Source of the DNA: Xiphydria camelus
Lineage: Eukaryota; Arthropoda; Insecta; Hymenoptera; Xiphydriidae
NCBI GenBank assembly: GCA_963678675.1
Contig: OY783199.1
Location: 12,700,708 to 12,764,707 of the forward strand
Reading direction: 5' to 3'
Length of the DNA: 64,000 nt
The notes under the pieces were generated by a model. The model was not told the origin of the DNA and made no database searches. It saw only the letters and a program-made list of their open reading frames with translations. Shown here piece by piece: positions 23,344-34,420 of this stretch. Position numbers and translations under genes: made by a program. Within the stretch, counting starts at the first letter, position 1; every line of letters starts with the position of its first letter.

Positions 23344-24077
23344 ACTTTGATCGAGCGAACGAAGTATTCGCTAAACTGACAAATTTCTAGAAAATCATAA
23401 ACAGAATCAAGGAATTTTACTTCCAAATTTGACCATGATAAAAAATTAATCGCTGTTTCTCAGAATGTCATATACTTACATTACTAATTTTATTTTCTCT
23501 TATCTTTTTTCTTTTCTTTTAATAGAAGATTTCGGATGCATTGAATTGCAAGTAATACAATTATTTTTTTCACTTCTATGCGGATAGCCACTTGGTTTTC
23601 CATCTTTTCCACTCACTAGCAGACAGCCTGCTAGTAATTGTCATGTATATTCAAGTGCTTGCTTTGAGCATGTTTATTTAGGAGCATGCTTAAAAGTAGC
23701 ATGCTAATATCAAGCACCTGTGATCATAACTGATGAGAGCATGCTACTTTTAAGCATGCTTTTTTAGTAGCACGTGTATCTGTAGCTTTATGCTTTCTCC
23801 TTCGGAATGCATTCTCCCGTTCTACTGTAGGGGCCGTGCAATCCCGCATCGATTTACTCCCTGCATTTTCTTTCCTCGCAAAATCACAGCAATTAAAATT
23901 GCATAGCTCTGTTTAAGAACCTGCAGAATTGGAATTCTGGCGATAGCCTCAAGATTTCGGTGGAGATTGAGAAATTTTATAGGAGTTTTGAGTTCTAAAA
24001 AATTTCTTCTCGGGATCGTGCGAGACTGTGGTATTTGCACATCTCCGTATTTATTTTCTAAACGTTTATATGTTTAA

Positions 24078-24132
24078 CCTTTTAGATACAGTAAGCCACT
24101 ATAGTGACGACGAAAGCGCCGTACCTAAAAGG
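24078..24132. mobile_element. Tiny TTAACC-type MITE
   Basis: CCTTTTAGATAC and GTACCTAAAAGG are inverted; TTAA lies on the left (24074-24077) and TTGA, a likely decayed TTAA, on the right. The interior contains CACTATAGTG, a 10-bp palindrome. Confidence 0.6.
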
Positions 24133-25034
24133 TTTGAACAATGTGGTGTTATAATTGACATAATCCTATTGTTGTGCACTCGTACGAGCATCACCGGAAA
24201 ATATAAATCATTGTATGATAAAAGTTTGCATTTATCCATATCGATTTAATCCTAGAATATTTCACATAAAGGTTTGTTTAATTTCACCTTTTTTCACGTC
24301 TAAAATGTCTATTCCTATGGATTAGTGAAACGTAAGCTACGAATGCATGCACCAAAATTGAGCCGGCAGCTGGACTAACGCCTTAACACACCTTAATTTT
24401 TCAAACACAAATGGGGTAGTGGCATGATTATAGGAAAAATCATTTTTATATAAGGTATTAAGTCCTTTCGACAACAGTTTTTGAAAAAATGCGATACTTG
24501 TACTCAATCGCGAGAAAAAAATTATTAAAGTAATGCTAATTTGCGTGCCTAAATCTCTGTCGTGACAGAATGGAGAAATTACATGAATTTTGTTATGATG
24601 TGTTGAAAGACAATAACATTAGAAACAAGGTGGTTTTTGAAAAAATGAAATTAAGCGTAAAATAAGCTCAAAAATCTGTTTTGAAATATCGGCTTAGCTC
24701 CGCCCACAACAAACGGCGCGGTTAATGCAGATAGCAGCTGTGACGTCAGGGATCGTCCCCTAGTCGCCGGCCGGCTACAAGTTTACCGCTTGCAGTTGGC
24801 GATGTGCGCATTCTTCGTTCAGATTTTCCCAGAGTTTGGTCAATTGCGAACTGTAGAATTTGTGCGACGTACCTACTTTAACATGACCGATAGTGTCGCA
24901 GAAAAAAAAACCGTCTCAAAGACATTGCAGTGCAGAAATACTTCGGTAACTGCACCTGATAAGTTGTACTTCGCAATTCCACGAAATACAGACATTCGAA
25001 GAGAATCGAATAAGTTGAATATTAATTTTTTATA
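24133..25034. other. Unassigned, upstream part of a dispersed repeat
   Basis: AATTGAGCCGGCAGCTGGAC near 24356 reappears inverted near 39266. A GTGACGTCA...GGATCGTCC block near 24739 is inverted near 26285. A 50-codon frame near 24883 (MTDSVAEKKTVSKTLQCRN) ends just where similarity to 34.2 kb begins. No family is recognised. Confidence 0.4.
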
Positions 25035-25882
25035 AATTTAATCGGAATACTATCAATTTTGATGTAATCTTATTACACTGAGAAAAAAAAAAGATTAAAA
25101 ATTATGCCGTTAGAAGGATAATCTAAGTACGAAAGGTAAAATAGATCAAAAATTATCCTAAGAAAGGTTAAATTTTAAACCCTGGAAGGATAATTTTTGA
25201 TCTATTTTACCTTTCGTACTCAGATTATCCTTCTAACAGAGAATACTTTTTAATCTCTTTTTTTCTTAGTCTAGAATATAAGAGTAATTTGTATCTACAA
25301 ACTATGTATGTATCAGCATAGATTCAAGATTGAATGATAATGATTATTTGGTCTGATTAAGGTTTTCTTTTGGGGTTTTTCCTTAATCCGTAGCAACAAA
25401 TGTTGGACTATTGTTATGTTCCCCAAAAGCAAATTATAATAGATAAGACAACTTCTACATTAATTTAATCGATTACTTCTTGAGTGAGAGTATTGAAATA
25501 AGCAAAAACTGCTCGATGTTAGATATTTATAATCCTAAATTTAAGACTATGATTTATTACCGCAAAGGAAAGGTAAGAGGGTACAGATTTATAACTCTAC
25601 CCTTGCTAAAAAGTTTTCAATACTTTACAACCGGGACAAACCCGGCGAGCCTAGCGGCCCAGATGAGCGTTTTCTACGGTAAATCTACTCGTTGCGAGCA
25701 TAGTTTGGACATTGTGGCGGGGGTGTCTGGCAGCTGACGTCACGCAACGTAGCCTCATGTCGAGGTACCGTTTACTAGCCTCGCGTCAATCCATGATTTT
25801 TAAATCTTTATAGCACGATTAACTCTTAATATTTTGCGCTACAACTTCGGTTAACGTTTTTGTGACCCAAACTCTATCGATT
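25010..25882. repeat. Copy A of a segment found inverted at 32686-34170
   Basis: After removing an inserted MITE, 25010-25882 matches the complement of 32686-34170 over nearly its whole length, including GGTACAGATTTATAACTCTA and GCGCTACAACTTCGGTTAAC. Similarity stops at ATCGATT (about 25882), shortly after the start of the transposon ORF that copy B continues. So copy A is a fragment of the same transposon, cut inside its gene. Confidence 0.8.
25076..25271. mobile_element. 196-bp CACTGAG-type palindromic MITE
   Basis: CACTGAGAAAAAAAAAAGAT at 25076 pairs with ATCTCTTTTTTTCTTAGTC ending at 25271. The TA target is shown by the empty site in copy B (TTATTAGAATA), duplicated here as TA at 25074-25075 and 25272-25273. 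The interior is a clean palindrome of AGGATAATTTTTGATCTATT-type words. Confidence 0.88.
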
Positions 25883-26781
25883 GCATTGTCTCCGTAATTT
25901 TTACGCGCCGATCTGTAATAGATGTTGATAATGAGTTATTTTAATGTTACCTACCTATAAGATTTATGGCACATGTGGCAGGTGAGCATCTAGCATTCAG
26001 AAAAGGGGTACCTACTAATAATGAAAATTATGGTCATACTAACCTGGCAGCTTTAACGCCTCTTATTTCAGCGCTAACAACGTCTGACTGGCCTGCTATA
26101 AAACTGGACAACATAAACGAGTCAATTTTTGGCAAATTATCGGACTGCCCCTGAACAAAACCAGGTTCCACCATTTTTGTCTTGTACGAGTAGCAATATC
26201 TAATGCATTTGAAAGTAAAATATACACTGCAAACACTTTCACGACCGACATACGCAGTCTACGCAATAGACACTACGGCTGTCGCGGACGATCCGTGACG
26301 TCACCCAGCCGACTAGCCACTCACGAAGCGTTTTCGATCACGTGACAAAGTAGGCGTTCCGCTGCGAAACAAACTTACAAATATTTCGCTTGTTGCCCGT
26401 TTTTTTGGGAAAAAATTATCTGATATCATCTTAAGAAGGCTACTACATCGCCTTAAGCAGAAATTCCAAATGATTTAAAATTCATGTCATTTCCCCATTC
26501 AGGCACCAGTGGTGCGCAATCCGCGCAGCTGGCACACTTGTAACGTGTGTCAGAGGTTCTCAATTACTAGTTCACCGATGAATGTCGTCAGGGCGCATGC
26601 GCCTCTCACGTCAAACAGGCATCCAGATTCAAAACTATGATGCTATTTTTAAAGTTAAAATGACATTTTTTGAACAACAGATATTAGCTGTAATTGCTAT
26701 ATAATTAATATTTGAGGTATTAGGAAACCATTTATGGAAAAGAAAATGGGAATTGCTGACTAGTACCACTACCATTCAGTT
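25883..26781. other. Unassigned stretch
   Basis: A 62-codon frame at 25966-26154 shows no known motif. ACGGATCGTCC...GTGACGTCA-type sequence near 26285 is the inverted partner of 24739, hinting at a larger element that spans 24.7-26.3 kb. Confidence 0.4.
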
Positions 26782-27294
26782 TTAACCCTCTAATGCATAC
26801 ATTTTTTCACTAGTTTGGGCTAAGGAGCTCTCATGTGATGCATATGAAGCATTTTCTTTGTTTGGTGCTCCTATTTGAGGAAAAAAAATTGCACGCCTCT
26901 GGGCGGACCTGTACCAGAACAACATTCAAGTTGACGAAAACAAAATAAAATCAAAATCAATACAAATCAAGAGACACGGCAGTGTCTCGCGGCATGTTCG
27001 TTCAACGTCGCAGCACCCGTGTATCTTTACAGGAAAAATGTCTGCCCCCTTCACCCCTCAATTTTTACATCGAATTTTCTCAATAAATATATTGTTATAA
27101 CCAAAACTATGCTTAGTTACGCCATATAAATTGATTACTCTTTATTGATAGAGACCATAATAAATTTTATAAGTTACATATTAACAGAGATTCATCCTTA
27201 ACACAACGCGAAGCCACGCCCTCCCACCTAAAACTCGAGAATTTTAGATTACTCGACCGATATCTATATGTCAAAATGTCACAAAAATTCCGGC

Positions 27295-27478
27295 AATCTT
27301 CGGCGATAGTCGGCCATGATCGGAAATGTGTATACATAGATGCGATCAAACACACACACGCGCCATTGAATGTGTGAGATATATTCCGGCTTTCATCGTC
27401 GCCTGTTCGGCGATGATCGGAAATGCGTACACAAATACGACCACACGCATACGCCATCAAATGTATGTGAAAATATAT
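27295..27478. repeat. Diverged tandem duplication, about 100 bp unit
   Basis: CGGCGAT...GATCGGAAATG(T/C)GTA and CACACGC...CGCCAT(T/C)(G/A)AATGT occur twice in a row. Confidence 0.6.
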
Positions 27479-27768
27479 ATGTATGACTTCAAATGCCTGT
27501 ATCTCCTTTCCTAAAATTACTTTTAAAATATTTTTTTCTTTCTCCTTGAATTCAGAAAATTATAGCGAGCATTTCCATTACTGCAATTATTTCCATGCAA
27601 TAACATATATCATGCCGATTATACAGCATGTTTGACGGCAAGCGCAACACCACTTCGACAGTTTTTACCGACGGTGGTCGAATCTTGCATTAGATCCAAT
27701 CCCCGATAGCCAAGCGTGACTTTCACCCAAACGTCGCGCGGTGGCGTCACTGATTGTGAGTGACGTTA

Positions 27769-27914
27769 AGGCCATCACACGTGAAAAAACGTAAGCAGTA
27801 ACAGTAAGGATTGACCAATCAGAAAGCCTGTTTAAGGATAATTCCGTAAGAATAGTATTTCTGATTGGTCAATCCTTACTGTTACTGCTTACGTTTTTTC
27901 ACGTGTGATGGCCT
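27769..27914. mobile_element. Harbinger-like palindromic MITE with TTA duplication
   Basis: AGGCCATCACACGTGAAAAA and TTTTTCACGTGTGATGGCCT begin arms of about 58 bp. TTA flanks both sides (27766-27768 and 27915-27917). The empty site is present at 29117 (GACGTTACTGTG), which proves the duplication. Confidence 0.9.
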
Positions 27915-28094
27915 TTACTGTGATGCCACACTGAGGATCCGGAGTGCGAGTTTTTGCCACAACGAAATACTTGATCCTGATTGGTCTATTCGCTGACGCC
28001 TTACGGAATTTTTATTCGCGTCGGACACCGCCGTATGGTGGCGTTTCTTTCTTCCTAAGATGGCCGTCAGTACGGACCGAATGTCAAGATAACC

Positions 28095-28690
28095 ATGTAA
28101 CGTAAACAAAGTATTTGTGTAAATAAAAGTAGTTTTAAGAGTGCAAGTGCAATAAACCCAATTCATAAGTGATGAATATCGGTATCGAAGATATCTTCAA
28201 GGTTTTCTAGCGGTATTGAAAGCAGTTTGTATTTTCTTGCGGAATCTAAAAGAGAAACCAAAATGCAGTAAAAATCGTCGCTTCTTGCATACAATCGTCA
28301 CATGTAACAAGTGCTCCTCACGAAGTTGAAGTGAACATCTTACTGATAAACAACAATAAAGAAGTAACGTGCAAGTGCAGCTGGGCCAGAGGAAGACGCA
28401 AACATGTTTTTGCAATGCTTCTGTACATAAATCGGTAGGGCAAATAGTACCATGTGACGATTGTACGCAAGAAGCGACGATTTTTACTGCATTTTGGTTT
28501 CCCTGTTTGATTCCGCAGGAAAATACAAACCTTGCTTTCAATACCGCTTCTCCTTCAACTAGCGGCATTTTTGACTCTCCTAGAATTGATAAGATACCGA
28601 TATTTTCATCACTTATGTATTGGGTTTATTGCACTTGCACTTTTAAACTACTTTTATTTACAAATTCTTTTTTTATGTTACGTGGTTATG
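28095..28690. repeat. Inverted repeat around SWIM fragment 1
   Basis: Arms of about 210-240 bp share TGCAAGTGCAATAAACCCAA and GTCGCTTCTTGCATACAATC with their complements. The spacer holds the SWIM-like fragment. A shorter form recurs at 29310-29800. Confidence 0.75.
28361..28438 (+). pseudogene. SWIM-type zinc-finger fragment, damaged
   Basis: Reads EVTCKCSWARGRRKHVFAML. SWIM fingers need CxC...CxH; here the third Cys is Arg. It lies in the loop of an inverted repeat and has no flanking ORF, so it is a captured scrap of a gene. See the better copy at 29598. Confidence 0.55.
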
Positions 28691-28739
28691 TTGATATTTA
28701 TTTTGAAAAAGAAAAATATAAAATTATTTTAAAAAATAT

Positions 28740-28878
28740 AATGAGAACCTTCGAGAGCAGTCACTGTCATGTCCGGTTTCTATATTATGACCGGAGTGGA
28801 CCAACACCGCTTGAAGAGTCGGTGGCTCAATTGGTAGAATGCGAATTCCCCGTCTCGAAGCATCTCGTATCTGCAGCA
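28740..28878 (+). repeat. tRNA-like block, copy 1 (incomplete)
   Basis: GAGAACCTTCGAGAGCAGTC leads into TGGCTCAATTGGTAGAATG, a good box A. The box B half is missing; sequence jumps after CTCGTATC to an A-rich run. Not a functional tRNA. Confidence 0.6.
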
Positions 28879-29309
28879 TATGAAAAAAAAGCGACACTAC
28901 TAGGCGGGTGGCAGGCGACGGTACTGCACGGGCACACAGTGAAAAACCTCGGTAAAGTCACTGCGTGCGTTCCCCTTTTGCAAAATCCTACTTTATCCAC
29001 TGTGTACACTGCGTGATGCCACAGTGGTACCCCAGTGGGCACGCACCAGGACATCACTGCCCCGATAGCCAAGCGTGACTTTCACCCAAGCGTCACGCGG
29101 TGGCGTCACTGAGTGACGTTACTGTGATGCCACAGTGAGGATTCGGAGTGCGAGTTTTTGCCACAACGGAATACTTGCTCCTGATTGGTCTATTCGCTAA
29201 CGCCCACGGAATTTTTATTCGCGTCGGACACCGCCGTATGGTGGCGTTTCGTTCTTCCTAAGATGGCCATCGTTACGGGCCGAATATCAACATATAACCA
29301 CGTAACATA

Positions 29310-29800
29310 AACAAAGTATTTGTAAATGAAAGTAGTTTTAAGTGTGCAAGTGCAATAAACCCAATCATTCATAAGTGATGAATATCGGTATCGAAGATAT
29401 CTTGTCAATTCTAGGAGAGTCAAAAAGGCCGCTAGTGGAAAGAAAAGCGGTATTGAAAGCAGTCCGTATTTTCCTGCGGAATCAAAAAGAGAAACCAAAA
29501 TGCAGTGAAAATCGTCGCTTCTTGCGTACAACCGTCACATGTAACAAGTGCTCCTCACGAAGTGAAAGTGAACATCTTACTGGTAAACAACAATAAAGAA
29601 GTAACGTGCAAGTGCAGCTGGGCCAGAGGAAGATGCAAACATGTTTTTGCAACGCTTCTGTACATAAATCGGTAGGGCAAATAGTACCACATGTGACGAT
29701 TGTACGCAAGAAGCGACGATTTTCACTGCATTTTGGTTTCTCTTTTTGATTCCGCAGAAAAATGTAAAACTACTTTTATTTACAAATTCTTTGTTTATGT
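29310..29800. repeat. Inverted repeat around SWIM fragment 2
   Basis: Second copy of the unit at 28095-28690. The left arm here is longer, with GGCCGCTAGTGG, while the right arm has lost the matching part (about 100 bp) seen in copy 1. Copy 1 shows the opposite loss, so an ancestral full palindrome decayed differently in each. Confidence 0.75.
29598..29675 (+). pseudogene. SWIM-type zinc-finger fragment
   Basis: Reads EVTCKCSWARGRCKHVFATL then LYINR and a stop. CxC followed by CKH is the SWIM metal-binding pattern, and the ending KHVFATLLYINR fits the helix that follows. SWIM domains bind DNA or protein partners in nuclear proteins and transposases. Only about 25 residues remain and the surrounding frames are closed. 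I infer that a repeat captured an exon of a SWIM protein. Confidence 0.6.
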
Positions 29801-29870
29801 TACGTGGTTATGTTGACATTTATTTTGAAAAAGAAAAATCAAATTATTTTAAAAAATTTAATGAGAACCT

Positions 29871-30032
29871 TCGAGAGCAGTCACTGTCATGTCCGGTTTC
29901 TATATCATGCCTGGAGTGGATCGACACCGCTAGAAGAGTCGGTGGCTCAATTGGTAGAATGTGAAGGCATTCCCAGTTTCGAAGCATCTCGTATCCTAAA
30001 GAACGCAGGTTCGAATCCGGGTAGGGCGAGTA
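29871..30032 (+). repeat. tRNA-derived SINE-like block, copy 2
   Basis: Box A (TGGCTCAATTGG at 29943) and box B (GGTTCGAATCC at 30008) are both present, about 65 bp apart. The T-stem and acceptor stem do not pair well, and the same leader GAGAACCTTCGAGAGCAGTC precedes all three copies in the window. It is better called a SINE head or tRNA-like promoter than a tRNA gene. Confidence 0.65.
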
Positions 30033-30754
30033 GGGTACGAAAAAAACGAAACGAGTCTGCTAGTACTCGAGACACTGATGCGTAAAGATCTCGTGAGCGG
30101 TAACTATGGAATGGACATGTGATTGAGATTTGTGAATATTGGTATATGTAATCGAAGTAATTTCAAACAATTTTAAATCTTATAACTGTAGAAAAATATT
30201 TTTCATTTTTATTTTCATTTAATAATGCCGCGCTTGACACAATCGGCTTATGATAGCTAAAATAAATAAGTGAGTCGGAGTAGAGCCGATCGACGAGGAG
30301 TTACTCCGACTCACTTACTGTACATGGCGAACACCACTTCCATACAACATTGTTCTGCCAGATATTTACACATCAATTAGTCATTCTAACTTGTAATTGA
30401 TGTGTAAACATCTGGCAGAACAATGTTGTATGGAAGTGGTGTTCGCCATGTACAGTAAGTGAGTCGGAGTAACTCCTCGTCGATCGGCTCTACTCCGACT
30501 AAATTATTTATTTTAGCTATCATAAGCCGATTGTGTCAAGCGCGGCATTATTAAATAAAAATGAAAATGAAAAATATTTGTCTACAGTTATAAGATTTAA
30601 AATTGTTTGAAATTACTTCGATTACATATACCAATCTTCACAAATCCCAATCACATTTCCGTTCCATAGTTACCGCTCATGAGATGTTTACACATCAGTG
30701 TCTCGAGTACTAGCAGACTCGTTTTGTTTTTTTTCTCTCGTACCTGGATAAGCC
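30028..30754. repeat. 727-bp near-perfect palindrome
   Basis: Arms of about 350 bp meet at about 30390. Outer ends are GGGTACGA and TCTCGTACC; inner ends are ACACATCAATTA and TAATTGATGTGT. Arms carry a smaller hairpin, AGTGAGTCGGAGTA...TACTCCGACTCACT, in the left arm and partly in the right. Non-coding. Such arms could form a long hairpin in DNA or RNA. Confidence 0.9.
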
Positions 30755-30839
30755 GGGTACAGCATTAGATGGCTCACGACGATCCGTCCGATAACACAGG
30801 CACACAAAAAAAAAATGTTCCTGTTCCCGGAACCAGACC

Positions 30840-31345
30840 AATATATCTTTATGTTTTTGAGGTCGCTGAATCCGAATCCGGTATCCGTTTGTCTCCATCA
30901 CGTCACGTTCAAGGTCATTTCAAGGTCAAATCCTGGAAAAATAGTCAAATCGATTCAAATTATTATTCCTATATATTTTTGGGGTCGCTGAATCCAAATC
31001 CGGTGTCCGTTTGATCCGACAAGGTGAAATTCAAGGTCATTTCAAGGTCAAATGTATTTATTCTCCCAAAAATGAATTTTTTTTACTGTAGATTCTGAAA
31101 GAACGGGAAATTTTACGTCTAGATATGTATCCAATTTTTTGATAACATAACCCCTAAGGTCATTTCAAGATCACTTTATATTACTGTATGGAAGGTTCAT
31201 ATGACAATTGCAAAAATAAGAAAATGTGTCCTCACGAGAATAAACTACCACGTCAATATGTTTTCGAGGTCACTGAGTTAGAATCCGAGGTTCGTTTGCC
31301 ACCAGTACGTCAGGGTCAAGTTCATTTCAAGGTCAAATCCAGCAA
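30840..31345. repeat. Subterminal repeats with TCAAGGTCA words
   Basis: Three units (about 30855, 30975, 31265) share GAGGTCGCTGAATCC...CCG(T/A)TTG and then TCAAGGTCATTTCAAGGTCA. The 9-mer TCAAGGTCA is repeated at an 11-bp step in two of the units and in decayed form in the others. Confidence 0.75.
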
Positions 31346-31415
31346 AAATGTTCAAATCTTTTCGCATCATCACTCCGTTATATTTTTGGAGTCGCTGGAA
31401 CGTGCATTTTGTATT

Positions 31416-32705
31416 TCACTCTGCTACTTCTTCATCGTTTCGCCTTCTTTTAAATATAACGTACTCGTTTATTCTCAAAAGATCTGTGCAAGGGATTTCT
31501 CTTGCGTTTTTTCCTTTTTCCGCGCTTTCTCTCTGCAACATCCAACAGAAATCTGCCATCATGTTTTCATCCCATCTACCCTGAAATCTTCGTTCTACAT
31601 CTTTAAAATCTTGGTGGAAACGTTCTCTTTGTTCTTCACTGAAATTGCCAACGTTATCTGGAAATTCGTCCACATGACTGTCCATCATATGTAATTTTAA
31701 ACTCATGTTACATTCCAATCTCCTGAAATTCTCAACCATGTCAGATATTATTTTGTTGTAGTTCGAGCTCTTATGATTGCCTAGAAAATTACTACATACT
31801 TTCTTGAAGCTGACCCACGCATTCTTCTCAATAGAGCTCATTTGAGTTACGAAGTAATTGTCTCTAAACATTTTTCTGATCTGAGGTCGATCGAATACTC
31901 CCGCGCCTACTTTAGCATCAGATAGACCTAGAAATTGATCTCGTAAGTATTTGTAACAATCGCTTTCTTTATTCAACGCTTTGACGAATTGTTTCATGAG
32001 TCCTAACTTTATATGTAATGGAGGTATCAATACCTTCTTTGAATCTATCAACGGCTGCTGTAAGATATTGTGGGATCCTACAACGAAGGATGTTATAGGT
32101 TTCCAAACCTTTTTCACGTAATGATTTTGTTTATCTCTACTATCCCATTTACAAAGATAACACGGTTTTTTTTGTATAGCCAGATTGCTGTCCCAGAATC
32201 ATTGTGAGGATTTTAAAATCTCCGCAAACTTGCCACATTTGTGGTCATCATATTTTATTGCTGCTAATAGAGTTTTCAAATATTCATACGATTCATTCAT
32301 AACAGTCGAATGCGCAACTGGTATTGGTGCGTACATACATTAGTATTGTGGAGTAAGACTGCTTTGAGACTACGTTTACTAGAATCGATAAAAAGTCTCC
32401 ATTGATCAGCACTATAAGTATCGGGCTTTAATTCGTCGATTAATCCTTTGACATTATTACAATAAACGAGAGACTTATTTGAATTACGAGAGAAAAAGCT
32501 CCTAAATTTTTTTTTCTCTTGTCCTGAAAAACGTTACCTTCGTTTTCTTCTTCAGCAGATTTCTCTTTTTCAACGTAAAAGCACAGTACTCGGCAACATC
32601 TTTCGGCAATCCCATGTTACGAATGAAATCGTTCAGTTCTTCCTGTGAGAAAAATAGGGAGGTTCGGAAATTTTTTTTTATGAAAATCGATAGAGCTTGG
32701 GTCAC
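31416..32705 (-). pseudogene. Recurrent arthropod transposon ORF, frameshifted
   Basis: Start at 32705. Blocks in order: ELNDFIRNMGLPKDVAEYCA, KVTFFRTREKK, KSLVYCNNVKGLIDELKP, QWRLFIDSSKRSLKAVLLH, YAPIPVAHS, VCGDFKILTM, SGYTKK, CYLCKWDSRDKQNHYVKKVW, PPLHIKLGLMKQFVKALNK, LSDAKVGAGVFDRPQIRKMF, FLGNHKSSNYNKIISDMVEN, LHMMDSHVDEFPDNVGNFSE, ERFHQDFKDVERRFQGRWDE, MMADFCW. I recall this order from uncharacterised multi-copy proteins in insects, spiders and hydra. Frameshifts lie between the N-terminal part and KVWKPI. Acidic residues in FIDSS, CGD and ERFHQD may be a DDE-type core, which is inference. A second copy is at 39930-40350. Confidence 0.7.
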
Positions 32706-33176
32706 AAAAACGTTAACCGAAGTTGTAGCGCAAAATATTAAGAGTTAATCGTGCTATAAATATTTAAAAATCATGAATTGACGCAAGGCTAGAAAACAGG
32801 ACCTCGACACGAGGCTACGTTGCGTGACGTCAGTTGCCAGACACCCCCGCCACAACGTCCCAACTATGCTTGCAACGAGTAGATCTACCGTAGAAAACGC
32901 AACAGCCAGCAGTACGTATTAAGTAGTAGTGGCTTCAGCTCGGGTTTTTACGACCACACGTCCAAAAATCACATACACTTCGTTGTTGCTGTCTCGGAAC
33001 TAACTACTTATTTAGTAGACGCTGCAAAGCCCGTTTAGAAGGGACAGAGTGACCAGAAATCACTCTGTATCAAGCTACACACCACATGCTCGTCTAGGCC
33101 GCTAGGACCGCCGGGTTTTTTCCGGTTGTAAAGTATTGGAAACTTTTTAGCAAGGGTAGAGTTATAAATCTGTACC

Positions 33177-33459
33177 CTCTCTCTCTCTCCGCGCTCTCTC
33201 TCTCTCTCCGCGCTCTCTCTCTCTCTCCCCGCTCTCTCTCTCTCTCTCTCCCCGCTCTCTCTCTCTCTCCCCGCTCTCTCTCTCTCTCTCTCTCTCCCCG
33301 CTCTCTCTCTCCCCGCTCTCTCTCTCTCCCCGCTCTCTCTCTCTCTCCCCGCTCTCTCTCTCTCCCCGCTCTCTCTCTCTCTCTCCCCGCTCTCTCTCTC
33401 TCCCCGCTCTCTCTCTCTCTCTCCCCGCTCTCTCTCTCTCCCCGCTCTCTCTCTCTCCC

Positions 33460-33552
<93 letters not shown>

Positions 33553-33708
33553 CGCTCTCTCTCTCCTCGCTCTCTCTCTCTCCCCGCTCTCTCTCTCTCC
33601 CCGCTCTCTCTCTCTCCCCGCTCTCTCTCTCTCCCCGCTCTCTCTCTCCCGCTCTCTCTCTCTCCCCGCTCTCTCTCTCTCCCCGCTCTCTCTCTCTCTC
33701 TCTCTCTC
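33177..33708. repeat. CT/CCCCGCT microsatellite
   Basis: About 530 bp of CT runs punctuated by CCCCG. Copy A at 25.6 kb lacks it, so it expanded here after the copies separated. The long open frames across it are repeat artefacts. Confidence 0.95.
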
Positions 33709-33711
33709 ACG

Positions 33712-33830
33712 ATGTACAATGTCCATGAATGTACTTCTTGTGAACAAACGGTCAAAAAACATTCTAATTTATGACCTTATATATACATTAATCCACGTGT
33801 CCACATTTGTGGTCACCATGAGCGAAAGGG
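33712..33830 (-). mobile_element. TTAACCCTTT-type MITE end
   Basis: On the minus strand TTAA (33831-33834) is followed by CCCTTTCGCTCATGGTGACC and the hairpin CCACAAATGTGG. Copy A has an uninterrupted TTTAAGAC here, so this is an insertion. The far end runs into the microsatellite and is lost. Confidence 0.55.
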
Positions 33831-34420
33831 TTAAACTTAGGATTATAAATATCTAACATCAAGCAGTTTTTGCTTATTTCAATACTCTCACTCGAGAAGT
33901 AATCGATTAAATTAATGTAGAAGTTTTCTTATCTATTATATAATTTGCTTTTGGGGAACATAACAATGGTCCAACAATTGTTGCTACGGATTAAGGAAAA
34001 ACCCCAAAAGAAGACCTCAATCAGACAAAGTAGGTAATCATTATCATTCAATCTTAAATCTATGCTGATACATGCATAGTTTGTAGATACAAATTACTCT
34101 TATATTCTAATAAGATTACATAAAAATTGATAGTATCGTGGTCAAATTTATAAAAAATTAATATTCAACAGTAATCTTCATCATATGATACGTTACGCAA
34201 ATCTTTGATATGTGCACTTCGTCGAAGTTTGTTTACTTCAGAATCTTTTGAGGAATTTACATCAATCTTATTGTTTTTATCAACTTCATCTGTCTCAACA
34301 ATAAGCCTTTCCTCAAATAGAAGCTTAGCCCTTTTCCCTTCTGACCATCGCTGATTCACCCCCGAAACATTTGCCGATCCAAGAGAGCCAGATAGTTAAA
34401 TCACGTTCGCGCTATATGCC

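Larger units (their letters stand above)
22792..23788. mobile_element. TIR element, AAGCTACAGATACACATGCTA-type ends
   Basis: AAGCTACAGATACACATGCT at 22792 is inverted as AGCACGTGTATCTGTAGCTT ending at 23788. Subterminal AGCATGCTACTTTCGAGC and AGCATGCTACTTTTAAGC words recur several times near both ends. It is non-coding and hosts AT-rich insertions in the middle. Confidence 0.8.
30795..34420 (-). mobile_element. CACAGGC-ended transposon carrying the recurrent ORF (right end not found)
   Basis: Left end: TAA then CACAGGCACAC at 30795, matching the ends of 1921-2745 and 39599-40742. Next come three subterminal repeats of GTCGCTGAATCCGAATCCGG with CAAGGTCATTTCAAGGTCAA, then the minus-strand ORF relic. 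Upstream of the ORF (32706-34170) matches copy A at 25 kb. A 64-codon minus frame at 34165-34359 (MNQRWSEGKRAKLLFEERLI) may be a further gene part. The right end is approximate. Confidence 0.6.

Noticed and set aside
29937..30032. Functional tRNA gene
   Set aside because: Boxes A and B are good, but the T and acceptor stems do not pair, and the same leader occurs in all copies, as in a SINE.
33094..33762. Two 200-codon minus frames rich in RERE
   Set aside because: Products of the CT/CCCCG microsatellite.
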